From: an uncultured Bacteroidales bacterium
GTDB lineage: Bacteria > Bacteroidota > Bacteroidia > Bacteroidales > Paludibacteraceae
DNA: 9,553 nucleotides
Reading direction: 5' to 3'
Assembly (NCBI GenBank): GCA_946405045.1
Contig: CAMJFV010000058.1
Span: 1-9,553 of the forward strand
Shown here in pieces: positions 1 to 5,966 of this stretch. The notes beneath the pieces were generated by a model that saw only the letters and a list, made by a program, of their open reading frames with translations, was not told the DNA's origin and searched no databases. Within the stretch, counting starts at the first letter, position 1; each line of letters begins with the position of its first letter. The position numbers were made by a program, and so were the translations under genes.

Positions 1-1370
1 CCACCCTGGCTTGTAGTATCAGGTTCCGCAAACTTGATGTAGTCCAAATTGTTGTTGTTGCTCTCGAATTTTACCTTTAATATGTGCTTACCTTCTTTTA
101 TTTCCTTAGATGTAGTGGTCAATGCTGTGTAAGTGTCCCAGCTACTTGTCTTTTCACCTGAAAAACTTGCCACTTTTGCATCGTCTACATACACATCAAA
201 TTTGATCTCGCCACCACCGTTGGATGCGTTGGCTGTCAAATCATACGTACCAGTTTTCTCCACATTGATAGTATACTCCAACCACTCGCTTGAAGTAGTA
301 TAGCCGATAGCCATACCTGTTCCTCCTTTTACGATATCTACACCTTCGTCAGTACGGAATTTCGCGTCGCCCTCATTCTCGTCATCAGAATCCTTGTAAG
401 CATTTCCATTACCTCCTAAGTCATAGTGTTCTCCTTCCAATAGTCCAGGAATGTTGATGGCCTCCTGATAAGGTTTCTGCTCTTCTACAGTAGAACCTCC
501 ACCTTGTTCTTCGCCAGAAGACGATCCAGACTCATCATATTTAAGGACCTTCAACATCTGTTCTGCATAACGTTCTCCCAACGTACGATAGCTGGCAGAA
601 GAAAAATGCAGGTTATCACCCTTGTGTCCAAGGCCTTGAGCAGAAATGACATAAGAATTAGGGATTGTACTTGGTACATTGGCGATAATATTGTTCATGC
701 TACCACACTGACCACCCTGATCCGTACGGACCACCTCGCCGACTAACAAAGGAACTTCTTCGGCATTAAGGCCCAAATCTTTAATCAAATCATTGTAGAC
801 GGCTTTCACACGGCTAGGCCAGTTGTTTTGTCCGGTGTTAGTTTCTCCCTGATGCAGAAGAATTCCTTTGATGACACCGACCTTTTGGGCCTCTTTACCC
901 ATCTCAACCAAACGTCCATAAGGATTGCCGCCATAGGATTGGATTGTGCCCTGCATATACGACTCGGCACGGTAGTTTTTGTAGTTTTCCTTCTCAAACA
1001 ACTGGATATCGCATCCTGCAATAGCGACAACAGAAACACCAACTTTGATATGTTCAGGTAGTTTCTTCACCAAAGTACGGCCGAAATAATCGACAGGGCC
1101 TAGATGAGCACCGCTACAGCATGACAATGGAGGAGTAGCGTCATACCAGCCACCTTTTTTTCGGCTGCCACAATTGTCGTAGGAACATAGGACTTGGAAT
1201 CGGCTGTCCACACTTTTATCTTGGCTTTCTATGTTACCCTGGCCTTCCATGTTGGACTGGCCAAAACATAAATAAATGTGGAAGTTCGGATCTGGCTCCG
1301 CACAAACACTTACCACAGATCCCAGCAACATCGCTAACGTTGCAAGGAAATAAAACTTTGCGTTTTTCAT
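1..1370 (-). CDS. Secreted SASA/CE6-like carbohydrate acetylesterase with CBM6 domain (3' end outside window)
   Basis: I translated this minus-strand frame myself: 456 codons are open from ATG at 1370 to the window edge, with no stop, so the C-terminus is missing. Residues 1-24 form a signal peptide with a likely cut after VCA. The catalytic domain (about 29-278) has the SGNH/SASA blocks: GQSNMEG with nucleophile Ser39, HQGETN at 173-178, and the acid/base pair in GDNLH (Asp252, His255). A low-complexity Gly/Ser/Glu linker (about 279-305) leads to a CBM6-type domain (about 306-449) with the opening IPGLLEGEHYD, the GVDI motif and the closing LDYIKF. Family knowledge: such enzymes remove acetyl groups from xylan or other glycans, and CE6 plus CBM6 combinations are known from fibre degraders. 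The true substrate (xylan, pectin, sialate) cannot be told from sequence. Seven Cys residues in the catalytic domain suit an exported, possibly disulfide-bonded protein. More domains may follow beyond position 1. It appears monocistronic relative to pck, being separated from it by a terminator and having its own promoter. Confidence 0.9.
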   Translation of the reverse strand, partial: MKNAKFYFLATLAMLLGSVVSVCAEPDPNFHIYLCFGQSNMEGQGNIESQDKSVDSRFQVLCSYDNCGSRKKGGWYDATPPLSCCSGAHLGPVDYFGRTLVKKLPEHIKVGVSVVAIAGCDIQLFEKENYKNYRAESYMQGTIQSYGGNPYGRLVEMGKEAQKVGVIKGILLHQGETNTGQNNWPSRVKAVYNDLIKDLGLNAEEVPLLVGEVVRTDQGGQCGSMNNIIANVPSTIPNSYVISAQGLGHKGDNLHFSSASYRTLGERYAEQMLKVLKYDESGSSSGEEQGGGSTVEEQKPYQEAINIPGLLEGEHYDLGGNGNAYKDSDDENEGDAKFRTDEGVDIVKGGTGMAIGYTTSSEWLEYTINVEKTGTYDLTANASNGGGEIKFDVYVDDAKVASFSGEKTSSWDTYTALTTTSKEIKEGKHILKVKFESNNNNLDYIKFAEPDTTSQG

Positions 1371-1380
1371 CTTGTTAATG

Positions 1381-1412
1381 TTAAATTGAGTTTTAAATAT
1401 TAAATTGAGTTT
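1381..1412. repeat. 13-bp direct repeat in the esterase leader
   Basis: TTAAATTGAGTTT occurs exactly twice, at 1381-1393 and 1400-1412, with a 19-bp period. Both copies lie between the predicted transcription start and the ATG at 1370. They could be a tandem binding site for a regulator, an RNA-level element, or a chance feature of AT-rich leader DNA. Confidence 0.75.
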
Positions 1413-1419
1413 AGACTTT

Positions 1420-1427
1420 CAAAAATA
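1420..1427 (-). promoter_or_regulatory. Bacteroidetes-type -7 box of the esterase gene
   Basis: The minus strand reads TATTTTTG, a perfect match to the TAnnTTTG consensus of the Bacteroidetes primary sigma factor. It would start transcription near 1415 and give a leader of about 45 nt. No clear -33 TTTG element is present at the usual spacing, so the call rests on the -7 box and position alone. Confidence 0.5.
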
Positions 1428-1603
1428 ATGCGTTTTATAATGTGTTTATGTCACCTTTCCATTAAGGTCGGTACGCTTACCAATTTGTCAACCCTCACTG
1501 GACGGGAATGCATTAATCATTAATTATATAACGACTAGCATGCCACAAAACTAATCCTTTTTTTTAAAATCCCCAAAAAATGATAAAATATTATATCATT
1601 CAT

Positions 1604-1636
1604 AAAAAAAGACCGCACCCAAATGGATGCGGTCTT
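1604..1636 (-). terminator. Intrinsic terminator of pck
   Basis: On the minus strand a 12-bp stem (AAGACCGCATCC pairing with GGGTGCGGTCTT, one G-U wobble) with a 4-nt loop is followed by a run of seven T. It lies about 26 nt after the pck stop codon, so it should end the pck transcript and isolate the esterase gene. Confidence 0.92.
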
Positions 1637-1661
1637 ATTATTTAGATGTTATTCTTTCGAA

Positions 1662-3512
1662 TTACATACCAAGACGCTGTTTCAAGATAGCCAAACGATC
1701 GCTTAGCTCCTTTGGAAGGTGTCCAGCGAACTTAGCGTAGTGCTCTTCGATACGCTCAACCTCATCCTTCCACTCGTCAACGTTAACTGCAAGAACAGCC
1801 TTCATTGTCTCCTCGTTGTAGCAGCTCTTCAAGCCCTCGATGTTGATCTGACCTGGAGCAGGAACCTTACCGATTGGAGTATCAACTGTCTTACCCTCGC
1901 CATTGCAACGATCGAAGATGTAAGCCAATACACGGCTGTTATCTCCGTAACCTGGCCACAAGAATCCGTGCTCAGACTTAAGAGCTGGGTTCTCCTTATC
2001 ACGACGGAACCAGTTAACGAAGAAGATCTTAGGCATGTTCTTACCACCCTTAGCCTGTGGCAATTTCTCCATGTCGATCCAGTGCTGGAAGTAGTCACCC
2101 ATGTTGTAACCACAGAATGGCAACATAGCGAATGGGTCACGACGAACACCAGCCTTCAAACCGATAGCAGCAGCTGTAACCTCAGAACCTACGATAGATC
2201 CCATGAACACACCGTGTGCCCAATCCTCAGCCTCGTGTACCAATGGAACTGTGTTAGGACGACGACCACCGAATAGGATAGCATCAACCTTAACACCCTT
2301 TGGAGACTCCCAGTCTGAAGCGATACCTGGACAGTTAGCAGCAGGAGCAGCGAAACGTGAGTTCTTGTGAGCAACTGGATTCTTATCCTCGTCACGAGAC
2401 TCAGGATCGTTAACAACGTTACCCTTCCAGTCGATTGTACCCTTAGGACATGGGTAACCGATTCCTTCCCACCAAATATCACCGTCAGGAGTGTATCCTA
2501 CGTTAGTGAAGATAGTGTTCTTGCTGCAAGAGTCAAGAGCGTTCTTGTTTGTCTTTGCTGAAGTATAAGGAGCTACACCGAAGAAACCAGCCTCTGGGTT
2601 GATTGCGCGAAGGTTACCCTCCTCGTCGAACTTCATCCAAGCGATATCGTCGCCGATTGTCTCAACCTTCCATCCTGGAATAGTTGGGATAAGCATAGCC
2701 AAGTTTGTCTTACCACATGCTGATGGGAATGCTGCACATACACACTTAGTCTCCTTTGTAGCCTCCTTAGTAAGCTTAAGGATAAGCATGTGCTCTGCCA
2801 ACCAACCCTCTTCCTGAGCCATCTTAGATGCAATACGAAGAGCGAAACACTTCTTACCAAGCAATGCGTTACCACCGTAACCTGAACCGTATGTCCAGAT
2901 CTCGTGCTCCTCTGGGAACTGAACGATGTACTTGTCGTCGATTGGAGCGCAAGCCCACTTAGCATCCTTAAGACCATCTGGCAATGGCTTACCTACTGAG
3001 TGGATACAAGGGATAAAGTCATTCTTCTCCTCGATTAGCTTAAGAGCACCAGCACCCATACGAGTCATGATCTTCATTGAACCAACTACGTAAGCTGAAT
3101 CTGTGATCTCAACACCAAGCTGAGAGATAGGACCACCTAGAGGACCCATTGAGAATGGGATAACGTACATTGTACGACCCTTCATACAACCAGTATACTT
3201 GCCGATAAGGATTCTCTTCATCTCCTTTGGATCCATCCAGTTGTTTGTAGGACCAGCATCCTCCTGCTTGCGTGAGCAGATGAATGTACGACCTTCTACA
3301 CGAGCAACGTCTGAAGGATCAGACTGGAAATAGTAGCTGTTTGGACGCTTCTTCTCGTTTAGCTTCTTTGCCAAACCCTCTGCAACACACTCATCCATTA
3401 GGCGAGTGAATTCTGCATCAGAACCATCACATAGAACGACGTTCTCTGGCTGCATGATGTCAGCCCACATCTTAACCCATGTGTTAAGTTTTGCACAATT
3501 TGTTTTAATCAT
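1662..3512 (-). CDS. pckG: Phosphoenolpyruvate carboxykinase (GTP type)
   Basis: 616 residues, the normal length for the GTP-dependent PEPCK family (EC 4.1.1.32), which interconverts oxaloacetate plus GTP and phosphoenolpyruvate plus CO2 and GDP in the cytosol. The sequence aligns by eye with animal cytosolic PEPCK over its whole length. It shares GRTMYVIPFSMGPLGGP (about 112-128), YGSGYGGN (208-215), LLGKKCFALR (217-226), the P-loop AFPSACGKTN (261-270) with the hyperreactive Cys266 and Lys268, the metal-site GDDIAWMKFD (287-296), and FGGRRP. The start ATG is followed by a coherent N-terminus and preceded by an A/T-rich leader without a Shine-Dalgarno site. The gene has its own promoter and terminator and so appears monocistronic. 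Codon choice is much more restricted (AAC, TTC, TAC, GGT, CGT favoured) than in the neighbouring polysaccharide genes, consistent with high expression. In anaerobic fermenters that make succinate or propionate, the enzyme often runs in the carboxylating, GTP-forming direction; that direction is inference here. Confidence 0.97.
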   Translation of the reverse strand: MIKTNCAKLNTWVKMWADIMQPENVVLCDGSDAEFTRLMDECVAEGLAKKLNEKKRPNSYYFQSDPSDVARVEGRTFICSRKQEDAGPTNNWMDPKEMKRILIGKYTGCMKGRTMYVIPFSMGPLGGPISQLGVEITDSAYVVGSMKIMTRMGAGALKLIEEKNDFIPCIHSVGKPLPDGLKDAKWACAPIDDKYIVQFPEEHEIWTYGSGYGGNALLGKKCFALRIASKMAQEEGWLAEHMLILKLTKEATKETKCVCAAFPSACGKTNLAMLIPTIPGWKVETIGDDIAWMKFDEEGNLRAINPEAGFFGVAPYTSAKTNKNALDSCSKNTIFTNVGYTPDGDIWWEGIGYPCPKGTIDWKGNVVNDPESRDEDKNPVAHKNSRFAAPAANCPGIASDWESPKGVKVDAILFGGRRPNTVPLVHEAEDWAHGVFMGSIVGSEVTAAAIGLKAGVRRDPFAMLPFCGYNMGDYFQHWIDMEKLPQAKGGKNMPKIFFVNWFRRDKENPALKSEHGFLWPGYGDNSRVLAYIFDRCNGEGKTVDTPIGKVPAPGQINIEGLKSCYNEETMKAVLAVNVDEWKDEVERIEEHYAKFAGHLPKELSDRLAILKQRLGM

Positions 3513-3549
3513 GACTTATTTTAATTGAATTAAATTTTCGATTTGGTCG

Positions 3550-3557
3550 CAAAATTA
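3550..3557 (-). promoter_or_regulatory. -7 box of the pck promoter
   Basis: The minus strand reads TAATTTTG, a perfect TAnnTTTG match, within TTGCTAATTTTGCGA. Transcription would start near 3545, leaving an A/T-rich leader of about 32 nt before the ATG at 3512. No convincing -33 element is seen. Confidence 0.6.
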
Positions 3558-3607
3558 GCAATTTTCAGTCGATTTTATGTTATACAATCAATTTTTTTTG
3601 CTTTTAT

Positions 3608-3802
3608 TCACAAAATCTCTCCTGACACTTTTCCTTTTTCTATCAGTCTTCTATATTCCTGTCGATTTACTTTCCGTTCTATACGTACTATCGGAAATGC
3701 AGGAGACAATGGTTTGTGATTTAAAAATCTTGACTCAGTACTGAGTATTTCAGTTGTATAATATAAATCAATGTTGTCTATTAGTGAAAAAATCAACAGC
3801 AC
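3608..3802 (-). CDS. Uncertain small ORF downstream of pssA
   Basis: I do not recognise this product. An open frame follows the end of pssA in a different frame and stops with TGA at 3608-3610. It has no ATG: possible starts are GTG at 3802 (64 residues) or TTG at 3811, both inside the pssA coding sequence. The start at 3802 gives a short hydrophobic lead (LLIFSL) followed by a polar, basic tail ending in IERKVNRQEYRRLIEKGK. About 50 codons lie outside pssA without a stop, which can happen by chance but is somewhat long for AT-rich DNA. It could be a small translated gene coupled to pssA, the remains of a decayed gene, or a chance frame. Confidence 0.2.
   Translation of the reverse strand: MLLIFSLIDNIDLYYTTEILSTESRFLNHKPLSPAFPIVRIERKVNRQEYRRLIEKGKVSGEIL
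3733..3746. repeat. 14-bp perfect palindrome after pssA
   Basis: ACTCAGTACTGAGT is identical to its own reverse complement. It begins 22 nt past the pssA stop. As RNA it could only form a 5-bp stem with a 4-nt loop and has no T-run directly after it, so it is a poor terminator. A dimeric protein-binding site or chance are the alternatives. It lies within the uncertain small ORF. Confidence 0.6.
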
Positions 3803-4505
3803 AAACAGCAATATAGAAAAGGATAGTTGAGAATGCCGATGCAAATGGAATTTCCAAAAAACTAAATATAACCAATGCCAAAACTGCAAACAAGATTAGT
3901 ATAAACTTTTTTTCATTTCCACTCCAACCATAATGTTTGAACTTTAAAGAAAACATTGGGAATTCCGCCACCAAAAGCAAAGACGTTGCTATCACAATAA
4001 ACATCATAACTATTGGATTACAACATAAATCTGTAAACCAATTATGCGTTCCTTCCTTGATCAAAATATCCGACGTCGCCACCAATGAAGAAAGGAATAT
4101 AGCATTGGCTGGAGTAGGCAAACCAATAAAGCTGCTGGTCTGTCTCTCATCTATATTGAATTTTGCTAATCTCAAAGCTGAAAATGCAGGAATCAAAAAA
4201 GCAACATAAGGTAGAATGTCACATGAAGAAATAACATTGCTCTTCATCCAAAAATACATGGCAAAACCAGGGGCGACTCCAAAGCTTACCTGATCTGCCA
4301 ACGAATCCAACTCTTTTCCAATCGCAGAACTCGCTTTCAAAGCTCTTGCCGCAAAGCCATCACTGAAATCAAAAACGGAACCAATCAATATGCATACCAT
4401 TGCATATAGGAAATTTCCCTCTATCGAACACAATACTGACAAACAACCGAAAAATAGGCTAATACAAGTCAGTGTATTAGGTATGCTTTTGATTATTTTA
4501 TTCAT
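3768..4505 (-). CDS. pssA: CDP-diacylglycerol-serine O-phosphatidyltransferase
   Basis: 245 residues, an integral membrane enzyme of the CDP-alcohol phosphatidyltransferase family. It joins L-serine to CDP-diacylglycerol, giving phosphatidylserine and CMP. The full family signature is present: D46-x2-D49-G50-x2-A-R54-x8-G63-x3-D67-x3-D71, whose aspartates bind the metal ions and substrate. About six to seven hydrophobic segments follow one another, including 11-28, 33-46, about 98-116, 128-147, 163-183, 198-216 and 223-240, as expected for this class. The start ATG lies inside the 3' end of psd, overlapping it by 8 nt, so the two genes are very likely translationally coupled and made from one transcript. 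The product feeds directly into Psd. The serine-specific assignment rests on the psd neighbour as well as on overall similarity; a phosphatidylglycerophosphate synthase is unlikely in this setting. Confidence 0.95.
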   Translation of the reverse strand: MNKIIKSIPNTLTCISLFFGCLSVLCSIEGNFLYAMVCILIGSVFDFSDGFAARALKASSAIGKELDSLADQVSFGVAPGFAMYFWMKSNVISSCDILPYVAFLIPAFSALRLAKFNIDERQTSSFIGLPTPANAIFLSSLVATSDILIKEGTHNWFTDLCCNPIVMMFIVIATSLLLVAEFPMFSLKFKHYGWSGNEKKFILILFAVLALVIFSFLEIPFASAFSTILFYIAVCAVDFFTNRQH

Positions 4506-5172
4506 AGTTTGGCTTTTTTAATTTTGCGATGACAGTTTGGTTACCAGTCACTTTCTGACCAACACCAACCAATATCTCACTGTCCATAGGCAAATAAAGA
4601 TCGACACGTGAGCCAAACTTTATGAATCCAAGCTGTTGGTTTTCGTCACAAACATCACCTTCTCTTGAATATGTGACAATACGTCTAGCAAGTGCACCTG
4701 CCACCTGTCTTAACAAAATCTGAACCTTGCTTTCAAGTTCAATAACTATAGTTGATCGTTCGTTTTCTGTACTTGACTTTGGAAGATTGGCAGCCATGAA
4801 TCTACCATCATTGTGTGTATAGTAGACGACCTTACCTCTTGTAGGGTACCAATTGGCATGTACATTAAGTACAGACATAAATATTGACACCTGAATTCTC
4901 TTGTCTCTGAAATAGAAAGGTTCTTCCGACGGTTCTGCGATAACAACTGTTCCATCTGCTGGAGCTATGATCATTCCTTCTTCAAAGCCCACAAACTCAC
5001 GCTTAGGATCACGGAAGAAATTCAAGAAAAATAAAAAGATAGCTATACAGAGTACGGAAATTACAACACTAGCAGCATTCGTTCCGAAATAGACGAATGA
5101 TGCCAAAACAACTAACGCCAGCATAACAAGCAGCGTCAATAGCATTCCTTTTCCTTCTTTATGTATAGTCAT
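4498..5172 (-). CDS. psd: Phosphatidylserine decarboxylase (short, self-processing form)
   Basis: 224 residues, typical of the short Psd class that is also found in archaeal-type archaetidylserine decarboxylases. It removes CO2 from phosphatidylserine to give phosphatidylethanolamine at the inner membrane. Two adjoining hydrophobic segments at about 10-29 and 33-52 anchor the N-terminus. The catalytic domain shows NFFRDPKRE (51-59), PADG (71-74) with Asp73, NVHANWYP (103-110) with His105, and the self-cleavage motif FGSRVD (186-191). Cleavage before Ser188 should give the alpha chain with its pyruvoyl group. The start ATG is preceded by the A-rich AATAAAAAGG. The gene stands first in a psd-pssA pair with its own predicted promoter at 5204-5211 and a 78-nt gap from the phosphatase gene upstream. 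Confidence 0.95.
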   Translation of the reverse strand: MTIHKEGKGMLLTLLVMLALVVLASFVYFGTNAASVVISVLCIAIFLFFLNFFRDPKREFVGFEEGMIIAPADGTVVIAEPSEEPFYFRDKRIQVSIFMSVLNVHANWYPTRGKVVYYTHNDGRFMAANLPKSSTENERSTIVIELESKVQILLRQVAGALARRIVTYSREGDVCDENQQLGFIKFGSRVDLYLPMDSEILVGVGQKVTGNQTVIAKLKKPNYE

Positions 5173-5203
5173 CCTTTTTATTGCCTCTGATTTTATCGGC
5201 GAG

Positions 5204-5211
5204 CAAATTTA
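5204..5211 (-). promoter_or_regulatory. -7 box of the psd-pssA promoter
   Basis: The minus strand reads TAAATTTG, a perfect TAnnTTTG match, in the setting GCTAAATTTGC that closely resembles the pck box GCTAATTTTGC. Transcription would start near 5199, about 26 nt before the psd ATG. No -33 TTTG is evident; a run of eight T (minus strand) lies just upstream at 5215-5222. Confidence 0.55.
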
Positions 5212-5250
5212 GCTAAAAAAAACTATTTTGCCCTACTTTTTACCAAAAAT

Positions 5251-5964
5251 TTATATTCCCGGAATCTCGCTTACCAATTTGATTATTTTCTTACTGATCT
5301 TTTGTTCCTCCATTTGCTGCCATCTTTTTACTCTGTGGGTATCTGTACCAACCGCATCGTAAAATCCTTCAGACAGCAACTTTTCTGCCTTTTCTTTCAC
5401 TGCAGGTCCGTACAATCCTAGCAGAGAAGTAAGATTTAATTGGAATCTAATCTTCATATCTTTTAGCTCCACATAATCTTTCTTTTCAAGGAAACGATAT
5501 CTCTCTGGATGAGCAAGTAGAACATAATGTCCCTTACGCATCAATTCTTTCAAAGTACTTTTGAAGTTATATGGTGCTGAAACAGTCGACGACTCAACCA
5601 AAACATGATTATTAGCATGAACTAGCAAATCATCATTATCCAATCTTTCTTGAAACAAGCTGTCGATCATATATTCCGCAGCAAGATTAAGCTGAATCTC
5701 TCCTTTATAAAGAGCCTTAAGCTTTTCAAAATGCATTTTCAAGAAATCCGTTTTATTCGGGATGTCTTCCATAATATGAGGAGTACACCATACAGTTTTG
5801 ACACCAGCAGTCTCCATAATGCCCAGAAGTTCAAGAGCATCATCCATAGACTGTATACCATCATCTACTCCCGGAAGAAGATGTGTGTGATTATCACAAA
5901 AACCGTTCAAAAAACCTGTACGACTTAATGTCGTTTTTCCACTTAATATATCAAACAAGCCCAT
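5251..5964 (-). CDS. CpsB/YwqE-type PHP-domain protein tyrosine phosphatase
   Basis: 237 residues, matching the usual 240-260 of the CpsB/CapC/YwqE family of metal-dependent (Mn2+ or similar) tyrosine phosphatases that reverse phosphorylation of polysaccharide tyrosine kinases. The PHP metal ligands are all visible: D24-N-H26-T-H28, then PGVDDG at 31-36, TPH with His63, AAEYM with Glu97, LVES with Glu124, AHPER with His152, and GTDTH with Asp208 and His210. No signal peptide or membrane segment is seen, so it should act in the cytoplasm. The start ATG lies only 2 nt after the kinase stop (TAG-CA-ATG), which indicates coupled translation and makes the kinase tail the obvious substrate. The pairing of a Wzc-like single-chain kinase with a PHP phosphatase, rather than the low-molecular-weight Wzb enzyme of enteric bacteria, is seen in other Bacteroidetes. 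It is the last gene of the module; no strong terminator follows. Confidence 0.94.
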   Translation of the reverse strand: MGLFDILSGKTTLSRTGFLNGFCDNHTHLLPGVDDGIQSMDDALELLGIMETAGVKTVWCTPHIMEDIPNKTDFLKMHFEKLKALYKGEIQLNLAAEYMIDSLFQERLDNDDLLVHANNHVLVESSTVSAPYNFKSTLKELMRKGHYVLLAHPERYRFLEKKDYVELKDMKIRFQLNLTSLLGLYGPAVKEKAEKLLSEGFYDAVGTDTHRVKRWQQMEEQKISKKIIKLVSEIPGI

Positions 5965-5966
5965 TG

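Noticed and set aside
504..1061. Short plus- and minus-strand frames of 77-80 residues near the left end
   Set aside because: They overlap the esterase frame, which carries a full set of catalytic motifs, and show no coherent protein features.
1579..1600. AT-only inverted repeat (AATGATA / TATCATT) past the pck terminator
   Set aside because: Seven A/T pairs with an 8-nt loop are too weak for a terminator, and the strong GC-rich terminator lies just upstream; likely chance in AT-rich DNA.
1719..2276. 185-residue open frame on the plus strand inside pck
   Set aside because: It is antisense to a clear PEPCK gene. The biased codon use of pck keeps opposite frames free of stops; the translation has no recognisable domain.
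1829..2977. Further 64-114-residue frames on both strands within pck
   Set aside because: All are shadows of the same strongly biased coding sequence, low-complexity in Ser, Thr, Val and Leu, with no start context.
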